From NCBI RefSeq assembly GCF_051020955.1, contig NC_135021.1, forward strand, positions 10,698,462 through 10,762,461: DNA of 64,000 nucleotides, in the 5' to 3' direction. A program made the translations under genes and the position numbers. Below are positions 37,530 to 48,779 of this stretch, piece after piece. The stretch is from Megalopta genalis. Taxonomy: Eukaryota > Arthropoda > Insecta > Hymenoptera > Halictidae. A model generated the notes under the pieces. That model had not been told where the DNA came from. It saw nothing but the letters and a program-made list of their open reading frames with translations, and did not search any database. The stretch's first letter is position 1. The number at the start of each line of letters is the position of its first letter.

Positions 37530-37736
37530 TAATCATTCTGCGGATTCTATGCATTTATGATAAAAGTGAGCAGACAAATTAGACAATTGCAGATACATCA
37601 AATTAATTCAAGGATATCATTACATTGTTACAAATTTATTAAAATTGTTAAGACAAGAGGTATCTTTCAATTCAATTTCTAATTTTTGCAATTGATTCAA
37701 ACAATTTTTATTTTAAATAAATATCACAGTCAAATG
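37530..37736 (+). mobile_element. R200 copy, first of a head-to-tail pair
   Basis: Starts TTCTGCGGATTCTATGC, continues ATTTATGATAAAAGTGAGC, and ends with CAATTTTTATTTTAAATAAA then TATCACAGTC. Confidence 0.85.
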
Positions 37737-37945
37737 ATTAAACTGCGTATTCTATGCATTTATGACAAAAATGTGTAGAGGAATTAGACAATTGCAAACA
37801 TATTAGATTAATTCAAGAATATCATTACATTGTTACGAATTCATTAAAATTATTAAGACAGGAGATAACTTTCAGCTCTATTTCTAATTTTTGCAATTGA
37901 TGCAAACAATTCTTATTTTACATAAATATCTGCAATCTAATGGTG
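37737..37945 (+). mobile_element. R200 copy, second of a head-to-tail pair
   Basis: Starts TTAAACTGCGTATTCTATGC and ends AAATATCTGCAATCTAATGG. It shares long blocks with its neighbour, for example ATATCATTACATTGTTAC and TTCTAATTTTTGCAATTGA, so the pair looks like a recent tandem duplication. Confidence 0.88.
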
Positions 37946-37993
37946 GCAATTATATTTCACCGGGGCCAGTAATATCTACTCTCTGTCCATATA

Positions 37994-38508
37994 TTAGGTC
38001 TACCGGAAATTTGGGACATATATGACTATCTCTCTTTATCATTGCATTTACACGCATGTACTCTCCTAAATAAACTGAAACAAAGATGTCTCGTGTCATT
38101 ATTAAGCGAGACGCGATCGTGAAAACATGGCTACCGATGATAATGCCAGACCACATGCTGCTTTGGCGACTCGTCAGAAAATCGTAGAGCTAAGCTGGGA
38201 AATTCTGTCACATCCACCATACTCCCCAGACCTAGCACCCTCCGATTATCACTTGTTTCTCTCTTTGCAAAACTTTATACAGGAAAAAAAATTCAAAACT
38301 GAAGCTGGTGTCAACCAAGCACTAGTTGAGTTCTTCGCCTCTAAAAATAAATCATCGTTTAAAAATGGCATTTACAAGTTGCCATCACGCTGGCAAGAAG
38401 TCATAAGTAACGATGGAAAGTATATTCTACAATAAATATTATTAAATGTATGAAAATTGTGTTATATTTCAATTCAAAAACGCGGACAGAACTTTCCGGT
38501 AGACCTAA
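37994..38508 (+). mobile_element. mini-mariner: internally deleted mariner element, copy 1
   Basis: The terminal repeats TTAGGTCTACCGGAAA and TTTCCGGTAGACCTAA are inverted, and TA stands at both ends (37992-37993, 38509-38510). At 515 bp it is far shorter than the ~1.3 kb usual for mariner. It keeps a 5' leader, a 102-codon frame for the C-terminal part of the transposase, and the 3' end. The N-terminal DNA-binding part and the first catalytic aspartate are absent. A sister copy with the same structure is at 40964. Confidence 0.9.
38127..38435 (+). CDS. truncated mariner D34D transposase, C-terminal part, copy 1
   Basis: The frame encodes 102 residues and closes at 38435. Near residue 4 is DDNARPHAA, which carries the second catalytic aspartate. 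The motif PPYSPDLAPSDYHLF at residues 30-44 carries the third. Thirty-four residues separate Asp5 and Asp40, the spacing known for mariner D34D transposases. The helix-turn-helix region and the first catalytic aspartate are not present, so the product cannot by itself be a full transposase. The ATG is the first codon after a leader that also occurs in copy 2. The frame differs from copy 2 at 8 of 102 residues by direct reading and is unbroken in both. Whether it is translated is unknown. It could be a passive leftover or an interfering fragment. Confidence 0.8.
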   Translation: MATDDNARPHAALATRQKIVELSWEILSHPPYSPDLAPSDYHLFLSLQNFIQEKKFKTEAGVNQALVEFFASKNKSSFKNGIYKLPSRWQEVISNDGKYILQ

Positions 38509-38511
38509 TAT

Positions 38512-39085
38512 TTCAGAGCAGCTTCTGTTGTCGATGTTCGGCCAGTTTCTATCGCAACTCGAACGCAAAATTGGTCTTTTAGTTTGTTCGTCCCAGGTGG
38601 TGTTACGAAATGTTCGGGAGGTCCTGTACCTGACGATTCCTTGACGGACCCTTCTCGTCTTACCGTGCACCGATCCACGGCAAATCGCTCGGATTCGCAG
38701 AAACTTGAGCCCGTGACGCAACAATGCCGATTGCTCCCTTTTTCGACAGCCGAAACTACAAAACTTCTTCCGCCCACAATACGCGCGGTTCTGTTATCTC
38801 GATTAGGTATCTGCGTGCTCCTCTTTTCCCCGGAAGGTTACGTGGAAACGCAATGGACCCGGTCGATTTGTGAATTTCAGAATTTTTAGCCCCCTTTCCG
38901 AGGATTTGCTCCAGCAACTCGTGTTGCGTTCTTTCTTCATCTAGCTGCCGACGAATCGAGGGTAGACCGTCCAGACTGTAGATAGCTGTAGGTTCTAAAG
39001 TCTACTAAAGCTTTAAGATGTCGAGGATAAGGATACAGAGCTTAAGGATATGGAACTTAGAGATATACAGGGTGCGACGTTTAAC
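38512..39085. other. unassigned, CpG-rich
   Basis: Overlapping frames on both strands (38584-38889 + and 38401-38724 -), no domain. The minus-strand one partly reads back into the mini-mariner end. Confidence 0.45.
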
Positions 39086-39089
39086 TTAG

Positions 39090-39435
39090 GACTGGACTGC
39101 GGATTTTATGCATTTCTGAGAAAAATGAATAGGTCAAACACAAATCTAGAAAGACATTAGTTTGGACATTACTTTTATCTAATTTATATTCCTTACGATT
39201 AACTTAGATATTAGATCTAGTCATAAATAATTTCCGTTTTTTTATCAGATATTTATTTTGTTTTTTTATTTATCCTTTTTTGTTTTTTATTTTATTTATT
39301 TTGAACCCTTACCTATTTGGTGAAAGCAAACATTCGTTTGTCCCGATGAATCATAGTTGGGTAGCATCGGAAATTGTTTATTATTTGACCTGATAATTTT
39401 TATTTTGCACAAGGATCCGCAATCTACTGATAAGA
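39090..39435 (+). mobile_element. R200 copy, lengthened
   Basis: Starts GGACTGCGGATTTTATGC, then ATTTCTGAGAAAAATGAATAG. It ends TTTTGCACAAGGATCCGCAATC. At ~345 bp it is longer than other copies; a T-rich stretch at 39230-39300 is probably an insert or an expansion. Confidence 0.75.
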
Positions 39436-39998
39436 CAATTTCTCAAAAAACACAATACCTTCATTTAACAGGCACGCTCGCACACAACCAAGGCTAGAAC
39501 ACATTTTTGTTTCCGTTACGTTTATACTCCTGTGATATTAGAGACTATTGCAGTCATGCCAAATGTAACAACAATATTTTATTTAGTTATTAACTAGTTG
39601 TAAGACGCTAGGTTAAGCATACAATGACTGTCTCATAAAATCGTACACTTAGGAATTCAGTCGATTTTCACTTATAAAACGTGATAATTGTAGGAAATGA
39701 CTAAAACACATATATAGACATGTAGTTCAATACTTCTTTATTTAATATATAACAACAATAGGACAAAACTTTCAATAATTATTAGTAAATCAAATAAAAT
39801 TTGTCGTTACGTATAGAATTAACCCGTCAGTGAAAATCGTACACTGTTGGTAACTCTGTAAAACCGGTGAATTCCCGATAGTGTTTTGTTTAACAATACT
39901 TGGAAATAATAAAAATAAAGTTCAGTTGTCGTTTTCTGTGTCATCTGTGCGTTGCTTGGCCTGTTTTCCAAAAAATAAAGAAAATGCTGTAAACTACA

Positions 39999-40950
39999 TT
40001 AGAGGAACGTGAATTGATAATTTACTATTATAAAAATGGAAAAAGTTATAATAAAATTAATGTATAAAACGACACAAAGAAGAGGATCGAATATCAAATA
40101 AAACCAGACAAAGGTCTGGTAAGAAACTGAATGCAACGAATGAGCGATGGATTATTCGAAAAATTAAAGATTATCCGACAATAAGTGCTCCCAAATTGGC
40201 GTCAGATGTTCAAAAATATTTAAATATAACAGTAAATGAATCGACAATTAGAAGAGTACTAAAAAAATATTATCATGGTAGAATTGCACGGAAGAAGCCA
40301 TTGATAAGTTTGCAGAATAAAAAGAAGAGACGCGAATTTGCAAGAAAATACGTCAAAGAAGATTTCACTTTTTGGAAAACTTTTACGGACGAATCCAAAT
40401 TTAACATTTTTGGTTCAGATAGGAGAAAAATGATACGAAGAAAACCAAATACAACAATGAACATTAAATATCTTCAACGTACGATTAAATTTGTCGGTGG
40501 ATGGCAAATAGTATGGGGTTGCATATTGGCATCCGGTGTTGAGAATTTAGTATTTATCGATAATATAATGGATAAATGGACCTACTTAAATATATTAAAA
40601 AATATCTTAAAGCAAAGTGCTGAAAAAATGGGGCTATTAAATAATTTTAAATTTTACGCCGATCACGATCCGAAGCAGAATTCTTCCATGGCAGGAAGTT
40701 GATTATTGTATAACTGCCCTAAAGTTCTTCAAACGTTTCCCCAATCGCCGGATATTAATGTGATAGAACATGTGTGGAATGAATTGGAAAGCAAAATACG
40801 ATTACATAATACTATAGATAAAGTCTAAAGAAAGCTTTACAAGAAGAATGGTAAAATATAAAACCCCAATTTTACGAAAATTTAGTCGAATCAATACCTC
40901 GGCGATTACTATGTGTTGAAAATGCACGTGAATACTCTACAAAATATTAA
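39999..40950 (+). pseudogene. Tc1-type transposase pseudogene
   Basis: Recognisable pieces in order are: an N-terminal helix-turn-helix start (LEERELIIYYYKNGKSYNK, about 39999-40055); a second DNA-binding part with TISAPKLASDV; the first catalytic block FTDESKFNIFGSDRR (about 40381-40425); the second block FYADHDPKQNSS (about 40651-40686); the third block FPQSPDINVIEHVWNELESK (about 40735-40794) with the expected glutamate; and the C-terminal ESIPRRLLCVENAREYSTKY ending at 40950. The reading frame is lost between the first two pieces, again near 40700, and near 40828, so at least three lesions separate them. The longest open piece is 40196-40702 (168 codons). The D-D-E order and the SPDxNxIEHxW motif place it in the Tc1 group rather than mariner. 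It cannot produce a working enzyme as it stands. Confidence 0.9.
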
Positions 40951-40963
40951 CACAAGCTTTATA

Positions 40964-41526
40964 TTATGTCAACCGGAAAGTTCTGTCCATTTTTGAATTG
41001 AAATATAACACAATTTTCATACATTTAATAATATTTATTGTAGAATATACTTTCCATCGTTACTTATGACTTCTTGCCAGGGTGATGGCAACTTGTAAAT
41101 GCCATTTTTAAAAAATGATTTATTTTTAGAGGCGAAGAACTCAACTAGTGCTTGGTTGACATCACCTTCAGTTTTGAATTTTTTTTCCTGTAAAAAGTTT
41201 TGCAAAGAGAGAAACAAGTGATAATCGGAGGGTGCTAGGTCTGGTGAGTATGGTGGATGCGACAGAATTTCCCAGCCTAGCTCTGCGATTTTCTGACGAG
41301 ACGCCAAAGCAGCATGTGGTCTGGCATTATCATCGGTAGCCATGTTTTCACGATCGCGTCTCGCTTAATAATGACATGAGACATCTTTGTTTCAGTTTAT
41401 TTAGGAGAGTACATGTGTGTAAATGCAATGATAAAGAGAGATAGCCATATATGTATCAAATCAACATGTGCATATGGATTGAAACTTGAAGTGACACTAT
41501 CGGACAGAAGTTTCCGGTAGACCTAA
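40964..41526 (-). mobile_element. mini-mariner copy 2, inside the Tc1 element
   Basis: Read on the minus strand it starts TTAGGTCTACCGGAAAC and ends TTTCCGGTTGACATAA, with TA at both edges (40962-40963, 41527-41528). It is about 45 bp longer than copy 1, within the leader. The internal deletion is the same as in copy 1, so the short form multiplied as such or both descend from one deleted parent. Confidence 0.9.
41035..41343 (-). CDS. truncated mariner D34D transposase, C-terminal part, copy 2
   Basis: A 102-codon frame that matches copy 1 in start, stop and length. DDNARPHAA at residues 4-12 and SPDLAPSDYHLF at residues 33-44 hold the two catalytic aspartates, 34 residues apart. Changes from copy 1 lie at eight positions, for example serine for threonine at residue 15 and phenylalanine for serine at residue 76. 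No stop or frameshift separates the two copies. Like copy 1 it lacks the DNA-binding region and first aspartate. It lies antisense to the surrounding Tc1 pseudogene. Confidence 0.8.
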   Translation of the reverse strand: MATDDNARPHAALASRQKIAELGWEILSHPPYSPDLAPSDYHLFLSLQNFLQEKKFKTEGDVNQALVEFFASKNKSFFKNGIYKLPSPWQEVISNDGKYILQ

Positions 41527-41779
41527 TATATCAAATATTATCGAAAATATGTAATGTACGATTTTTCCTGACATGCTAGTTCTATGCGTACCGACAAATT
41601 TGATTTAATTTACTAATAATTATTGGAAGTTTCGTCTCTTCCGTTGTTATAAATTAATTAAATTAATTGCACTACAATCTGTATATGTGTTTTAGTCATT
41701 TCCTACAAATATTACTTTTTATACTTATAAAAATACTGTTGAATTCCTAGGTGTGCGATTTTAAGCAACAATCATTGTA

Positions 41780-41945
41780 TATCGACGCGATGTATTTTTA
41801 CACTAGCTTAGATCTAGCTTAGTTTATTATTTAATATTCCCAATTCTGCAACTTGTGCAATACATAATTATAAGCTAGCCTGTAACAAAACATTGCGAAG
41901 TATTTTGGCCTATGGAACCGTTTTCATTCAATGCCTTATTTTCTA

Positions 41946-41983
<38 letters not shown>

Positions 41984-43138
41984 CTCTAACTAACAACTCT
42001 TCCGGGATTTAATCTTTTCATTCATATACAATAGTTCACTCGTCGATCGATAATGTCGCCAAACAAATAGTTCAATCTAGCACAACGACTGTCCAATTCT
42101 TTTCCACGGCGACGATGTCCGATCATGCGCGAGCAGTAAAAATTCTATTAGCTCAGTCAAAGACAGCCCCCGAAGCGTAGACTTTCGGGACAACAAACCT
42201 GAAGCGATCGTGAAGAAGTCGAGAACGGCAACGAAGCCGGCAAATCGAATCGGAATAAGACGAGCCGACAAATCTATTCGGCTGTGAGGTCCATTGATGT
42301 CGCCGGCGGGCCCGTTGTATCGGTAATTTCATTTGGAGCCGCGATTCCCAACCGCCTTAGCGCGTTCCAATGATCCGGGACACGGAAAGGATAGTCGCGA
42401 GGAGTCGCTTAGGATTTGCAGTCGCCGGTTTTACGGGCAAACGGAGATGCGAGAAGACGGCAACGGCAACGGCGACTGCGAATCATCGCACGCCTCGCCG
42501 ACTCTTGTCCCTGCCGCGTATAATGCCGATGTTTGGACACACGGCCGAAAAAGGCTTGGACTTCCAGCGGTCCCCGGCGAGTAAATAGTCGTTTATCTCG
42601 TTCGACGACCAATGCGACCAGTCGACCAGCATCGTTTTCGCCGTTTCACCGTGCCCATTCGCTCCTACAGGATCGCTGCCTCCTCCAGTTAATCCAATGC
42701 ACAAAACCTCCTTGGGCAAACACGCGTCTCCTTAGAACGATCCGTCAGCTTTCGTCCTTCAACTTCATTCGACTGCCTCGAGCGACGAAAGGATTGAGCT
42801 GCGGCGGGTTTCCAAATTGGATCTTATTCGCGATTTTTGTAGGTACTTTGACGTATAATGGAGTCCTTCATGAATAACAGTTTCGTTTCCCTTCGGCTTC
42901 GTTGAATCGTGACCAAGATTTATGAGACGTTTAACAAGGAATCACAAGGGTAGGATCAAACATTTTTCACTTGATTTCGGTGAAAAGTGTATGGATATAA
43001 TATTTATGAAGAGCAAGTGTATGGAAAATAAATTCGAAGATTTTTCGCTTTATTGCTGAGAAAATATTTGTGGTATTTACCAAGAACAAATGCATCAAGT
43101 GTGAATTCATAGATTATAATATAAATTATAAAAATTAA
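41780..43138. other. unassigned, CpG-rich centre, (CAA)n tract
   Basis: A perfect (CAA)n run of about 33 bases lies at 41951-41983. From 42010 to 42900 the DNA is CpG-rich, with many frames of 64-114 codons overlapping on both strands and no domain. AT-rich after 42900. Confidence 0.45.
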
Positions 43139-43140
43139 AA

Positions 43141-43476
43141 AAGGTGATTCCTGAGGTCATTTGAAGTAACTTTCTCCTTAGCGAAAACGCAATGCGCGGC
43201 TTCGTTTGCGAGTTATTAACGAAAAACAGTGACCAATGAGAGGCGAGATCAGTTGTCGCGCGGCGGTCAGGCCAACGAGCGAACGAAGCGCAGTTCCGCT
43301 AATTGGCTCGGCCGCTTCGCGTCAGTTGATCTCGAGCAGTTGATTGGTCGCTGTTTTTCGTTAATAACTCGCGAACAAAGCCGCGGATCGCATTTTCTCT
43401 AAGGAAAAAGTTACTTCGAACGACCTCAGAAATCACCCCTTTCCAGATGTTAACGTAATTATGAGTCATCCTGTAT
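43141..43476. mobile_element. CCAAT-palindrome MITE, left outer end missing
   Basis: GTGATTCCTGAGGTCATTTG, the GACCAATGAGAGGCGAG core and its diverged inverse (AGTTGATTGGTCGCTG) are present. The right end runs to TTATGAGTCATCCTGTATA, but the matching ~35 bases on the left are absent. Confidence 0.85.
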
Positions 43477-43479
43477 AAG

Positions 43480-45775
43480 CAAGTAAAGTATATTTTTCAC
43501 AAGGCAAATAGATTATTTAACCAACCGTCCAACAATAACCATTACAAATGACAGAAATAATTTTTGATCGCAAATAACTGTTATTACATAGATAAACGAA
43601 AATCGTATTTCGTTAGAAATAACAATCGCCGATGACGAGAATATTAATTCGTAATTCATAACGAATAATCAAAATTATGTACGTAATAACTATTATCAAC
43701 GATCATAATTAAATTGAAACGAGAAAATACTTTGAATATGAATTGTATTAAAACAATATTTTCTTAGCACCCTAAACACGCGACAATTTCCGAACCATTA
43801 ACGAACAAACAATTTCGTCGCTTTGAACGAAAATTGGTTTCGGTGATGAATTAATAGATCCAAAATCATTCCAGAAACTGCGAAACTCTCTTGCGACCAC
43901 CTTGAAGCCTAGTGTCCACGATCAACCCTCAACGAAAGGGTTGAGGAATCGAGCGCGCAGCTCGCGATACGATCTTAATTAGCAGCACGAGAATACCAGG
44001 CCCCCGATATCCATCGATCGGAAAGGTTCTCGGAATCGTGTAACATCCACGTGGCGGCGGTTATCGAAGACAAGACGACGGCGGGCCCCGGTCAGTTTCT
44101 ATCGTTCACGGTTCGTGTAACATTCCGAGGCGTTTTACGCGGAGAGGCGCACACGCCGGCAATCTTCGACACGCTTCCGAGACACGCGCGCCATATGCCC
44201 GTCGTCGATGGCTGCGTGGCCACGATAATTTGCGAAACCACTCTCGGTAACGACTTTTCGACCGAGTTCCTCTCGCCTAATACGGCCGGGGCCCAGGCCA
44301 GGTTGTAATTTAAAGGAAGCGCCGCGCGCCGCGAATCCGCTGATTAACGAGCCGCTGCTTCCGAGAAGTATCGATTAAAATTTTCTTATTGCCTACGCCG
44401 TTGCCCGATCTTCGATGAAATTTCAATTTTTCTACCAACTCTTAAATACTTGCGACCATTACTTTCTAGTATGCTGAAGTGTGGAAAAAGAAAGAGCAAC
44501 GAATCAATAAATCGCTGGTTTAATTCAATATTCAGACATCTAAAAAAAAGTACGTGATATTGAGATATTGTTTCAAACCAAATTGTATTATGATACTCTA
44601 TTGTTATAAAGTATCTATATTTATGTAGATTCCTTTCTATCATTTTTATTTTTATTTATATTTATTTCATTTTATTTTTTTCAATGTACATTAGTACAAA
44701 ATTATTATTACCAAATTATTATTAGGAAAATGATACTTTAAATGACCTTTTCTTTAAACTTCAGTAGAAGATTCAAAACGAATTTACATAAACTGTTTAC
44801 CTAACTGCCGATTCGCTGATTCTCGGTCTGTATTAAAAATACTTTTTGTTCTTGCAAAAATGGGTTTTCACCAGTTTGCAGAATTAAATACATAAAAATA
44901 TAAAATTCGTGAAATTATCTCGGCAATAGAAAAGTTTAACGAGTTTGTGCATTCAAGTTGCATTCAAGAAACGCAACAATGCAGTTCTCTCGAAATGTTG
45001 AACACAGATTCCAGAAGAATGTAGTTATCGCGTGAACGTGAAATTGTTCGACGTTCAAAATTGTTTTCCGTTCAACAATCATTTCCTGTTCGAATAGAAA
45101 AAAAAAATTTCCTATAAAATCATATATGTATACGATTCTATAAAATCCACATAATTCGAAAAATTGCATTTATCAAGTCAAATTGCAGATTATCGAATGA
45201 AATTTGTACGAACATGTTAACGGGAGAAATCGCGACGAGATCGGCGAGGCAAAGGATCAGAACACCAGTCGGTGTTCGATTTCTCTTGAAGACACAATGC
45301 AATCCCCGTCGTTCGTCTGATCCTTCTCTTTTATTGTTGGCAGGCACCAGTCAAAATATCATAAAGCCCGAGCTTTGAGTTAAAAAATGGCGTCTCGTAA
45401 ACTCATCATGGTAAGTGGTTACTGTCAATCGCTAAAGCATTCGTAACCAGCCACCACGAGAAGTACTAAAAAGTTGAAACTGATATTACCAGCCACCTGT
45501 AGTGTCCTTGAAGCCTCGGACGAAACCATGCTGCCGATGACATCCTTGAAATAGAGAGACCGCGAAATCGCCGCCGAAGCACTGTCAATCTTTCAGCCTC
45601 TGTAACTATATTCAACAAGTTTCTATAACATTCTTATTATACCCATTTTTGATAGCGAAATCTCTACTTTAACGCTATTTAACTCAGTTTCACCGAAAGG
45701 CTCATTTCATCGTGAAACAGAGCGTAAAACCGAAGTCATGTTTCTTTCGACATTTTACAAATTCGAACTGATTGT
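43480..45775. other. unassigned
   Basis: A CpG-rich island at 43870-44350 (85-codon frame, no domain) and another at 45190-45600; AT-rich between. No RNA or repeat recognised. Confidence 0.45.
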
Positions 45776-45776
45776 G

Positions 45777-46176
45777 CAATTAAATAATTTTCAATTCGTA
45801 TTAACAATTCTTTTTCCGGATTCTTATTAAGGTCATCTTATAGAGAAAAGTCTCCTCTTTAAAATGACGCATTAGAATCTGATCTGCGATTTTGTCTCGT
45901 GATATTATCGAAGAATTAATGTGAACAGAATCGAGGCGAAACGGAATTTCTATTATATTTAATATTCTTCAGTGGGTCTCTACCAAGTTTAAATAATTTT
46001 TAATTCAAGTTAACAATTCTTTCTCCGGATTCTTGTTGAGATTATTTTATAGAGAAAAGTCTCCTTTTTTTGTTTCTTAAAATGATATATTAGAATCTGA
46101 CCTGCGATTTTTTTCCCGCGTCGTTATCGAAGAAATAATGGGAACAGGATCGAGGCGAAACGAAATTTTTATTTCA
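45777..46176. repeat. diverged tandem duplication, ~210-bp unit
   Basis: The two copies (45777-45960 and 45985-46176) share AACAATTCTTT, CCGGATTCTT, ATAGAGAAAAGTCTCCT, TTAGAATCTGA and GGATCGAGGCGAAACG-like text in the same order. Confidence 0.85.
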
Positions 46177-46179
46177 TTG

Positions 46180-47025
46180 CCTCCAACGGTTCCACCGACT
46201 TATTCGATCGAGATAGCCATTCATAATACCTTGTTCTCCATCATCAACTGCATCTCGTGCAACAAGGTAGAAGATGAGGCCCAGATGACAGCATCCGCAG
46301 GTCACAGAGGGTGGTTCGAGGTCGAGGGACCGCGAGCGTAAAACACAACAGATTTAAGTAAGCAGTTAAACGTAAACGGACACGACAGGCACAGTTTCCT
46401 TCTGCGAGGCACCGTCCGCGTTTATTTGCCGTGGCAGCGTTCTTTTTTTCGGAAAAAACGCGCGGGGGCCGGCCTTTGTCTAAAGCATTCGAGCGTGCCC
46501 GGTACAAGGGAGGAGGGCCGAAAAAGGAGACCCCTGACCAACAAAAGGAGCCAAGGCCAGAAAAGGGAAATTTATGTATGTGCCATGGCGCAACGACGCC
46601 ATCTGCGTGGAATTCCGTCCGGTCCGTCAGTTTTTCGGTTTCCCGAAGATTTGGGTCAACCGGACAGTTGCGAGAAACCGTCGCCCCCTTTTCGGGTTGA
46701 GCCGACCGTTCATCTAATGATCCCCGATTTCTCGGTGGGTTAAAGCCCGGCCTTTTAAAGCTCGCCGAAACCTCGCTCGCCGCGAATCCTCCGTTAACGT
46801 AATTATACAGGTCCCGCCGAACCCGGAGCCGTGCACGCGTGTCGCGTTAACAGTCGATTTCAGTTAATTGTCACGGCTAACGAACCGTCGCATAGCTTTT
46901 CTCGAATTTCTTTGCACCGCGCGACTGGGCGTCCCGTCCTTCAACGAAGTTCTTTAGAGAGATACGGCTTCAGATATTGTTTAACGAAGTCAGTTTTTAG
47001 AACTTAAGCAAGCATTGCTTTGATT
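46180..47025. other. CpG-rich unassigned block
   Basis: Frames of 105 and 89 codons (+) and 87 (-) overlap at 46244-46743. No domain recognised. Confidence 0.45.
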
Positions 47026-47029
47026 TTTT

Positions 47030-47735
47030 GGTCATTTCATGCAAAATAAACATTCTTATTTTTGATTCTGTAATATAGAAGTTACGTTGTAATGTATTTC
47101 TTCTTTTAATGCTTAACCCGAGAAAGATAACCTACGTCGCAGAGGCGTCTGCGAAGACTGTTGATTTTTGTTAATTTTTCATAGAGGTCTAGTGATTTAA
47201 GTTTAAAATTACTTAAAATATAAAAAAATATAATATAAATGCATTTTATTTTTACAATAATGCCAAACCTTTAAAATGACTAGATTAACTTAAATAAATA
47301 TCCATTGTTAGTATAAAATTGACGCCTTAGAAAAGCATGCGCCTCTGAAGCGTATGGTTATCTTTTACGTACGTTGTCATATGGTTATCTTTCTAGGGTT
47401 AAACTACTAAAACAGTCAAAATGATTGGTCTCTGGTTTTTCATTTTACAGTTACTAACATGATAAAAATGTTCCTATTAGAAATTTTCGAGTGAACTTCT
47501 TTATTCGAGCATATATTGTCATAGAAATCGTGCAAAGTTTAAATAAATCCAATCTTGTCGTTGTTATAGAACAGCGTATATTAGTTCTGTTAAGGGTTCG
47601 GCGGTTTTAGTATTAATCACTTGAATACAATATTGAGTAATGCAACAGAATTTTTCAGTTCTCCTTACGTCTTCACTTGTTTGCATTTTATTTATACATT
47701 TTGCTGAAAATACATAAAATCCGCAGTCTATTTAT
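47030..47735 (-). mobile_element. R200-type ends around a TTAA element (composite)
   Basis: The left part, TCATTTCATGCAAAATAAACATTC, and the right end, AATACATAAAATCCGCAG, are R200 ends in minus orientation. About 415 bp remain after removing the TTAA element at 47113, which is too long for one copy. Either the middle has a further insert or these are ends of two copies. Confidence 0.5.
47113..47402. mobile_element. TTAA-type MITE with end hairpin, 290 bp
   Basis: Ends TTAACCCGAGAAAGATAACC and the inverse of TTAACCCTAGAAAGATAACC differ at two positions, and both carry TTAA. A hairpin CGCAGA-GGCG-TCTGCG lies at 47138-47153, beside the left end. No coding capacity. Confidence 0.9.
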
Positions 47736-47769
47736 TAGATTAAAAATTTTGGTTCGATGTTGGGGTTGT

Positions 47770-47945
47770 TAGTAGACCGTGGATCTCTGTAAAATAGGAA
47801 CGTTTATATAGCTTCTCTTATCTATAGTAAAATATTTATTAGTTTAATATTATATGGTTTAATATTACTTTTAATAGTATCATATTTAATTTTTCACCAA
47901 TTCAGTTTTATCACAGATGTATGCAATTTTCGAAGTGATGATGAA
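47770..47945 (-). mobile_element. R200 copy, diverged
   Basis: Starts TAGACCGTGGATCTCTG, has TTTTCACCAATTCAGTTTTATCAC, and ends AGATGTATGCAATTTTCG. The last bases of the end motif are lost. Confidence 0.55.
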
Positions 47946-48234
47946 TAAACGTGGGTTTTGATGTAATATAAAAATGTTGTTTTCTGTAGCATTAAATTTT
48001 TCACTTATTTATTGTTGTCGCGAATTCAGGCGATCTTCAAATTGGAGATGAATAGAGAGTGGATTTTGATGTGAAATAAAAATGTTATTCATCCATTGCA
48101 AGATGCAGGAATTGTTTGGAGCAGAATGTTTCTCTTCTTAATAATTTTAATAAATCGATGTTTTTCCCTTTTATTTACATTCCTACATAATTATGTACAT
48201 TAGTTCAACTGAAAGTAATATAAGTGTACAAAAT

Positions 48235-48778
48235 AATTAGACCTGTAACATAATTTTTTGCAAAGTTGTTTTTTGCAATAACTAGTAAAAAACTTACCAA
48301 AGTTGTTTTTTGTAGAAACTAGTGATAATTTGATGAAAGTTGTTCTTTGCAATAACTAGTAGAAATTGTTGAAAGTTGTTCTCTGCAATAGCTGGTAGAA
48401 ATTGTATCAAAGTTGTTCTTTGCAATAACTAGCAGAAATTGTATGAAAGTTGTTCTCTGCAATAGCTGGTAGAAATTGTATCAAAGTTGTTCTTTGCAAT
48501 AACTAGCAGAAATTGTATGAAAGTTGTTCTCTGCAATAACTAGTGGAAGTTTGATGAAAGTTGTTCTTTTCAATTACTAGTGGAAATTTGATGAAAGTTA
48601 TTCTTTGCAACATCTAGTAGAAATTGTATCAAAGTTGTTCTTTGCAATAACTAATGACCATTGTATCAAAGTTGTTCTTTGCAGTAACCAATGACAATTG
48701 TATGAAAGTTGTTCTTTGCAATAACTAGTAGAAATTGTATCAAAGTTGTTTTTTGCAATAACTACCGTGGAAATGGTA
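48235..48778. repeat. minisatellite, ~37-bp unit, about 14 copies
   Basis: AAAGTTGTTCTTTGCAATAACTAG plus CAGAAATTGTATC, with two variants alternating in the middle (CTTTGCAATAACTAG and CTCTGCAATAGCTGG), a ~74-bp two-unit period. A 112-codon minus-strand frame (48598-48936) runs from the repeat into the next block and is rejected. Confidence 0.92.
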
Positions 48779-48779
48779 T

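Larger units (their letters stand above)
39622..41777 (+). mobile_element. Tc1-type element with ~200-bp inverted repeats, broken, hosting a mini-mariner
   Basis: Ends CAATGACTGTCTCATAAAATC and its diverged inverse lie between TA dinucleotides (39620-39621, 41778-41779). The inverted repeats extend about 200 bp; AGGAAATGACTAAAACACATAT occurs on the left and inverted on the right. Between them is one transposase pseudogene. A 563-bp mini-mariner sits 13 bases beyond the pseudogene's stop, so its insertion came later than the Tc1 element's arrival. Without it the element is about 1.6 kb, normal for the group. Confidence 0.9.

Noticed and set aside
39000..39085. TATACAGGGTGCGACG as the end of another MITE
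   Set aside because: Only one end is visible, and no mirror end occurs nearby.
48235..48778. CRISPR-like array of ~37-bp units
   Set aside because: Units are directly contiguous without unique spacers and the genome is eukaryotic; it is a minisatellite.
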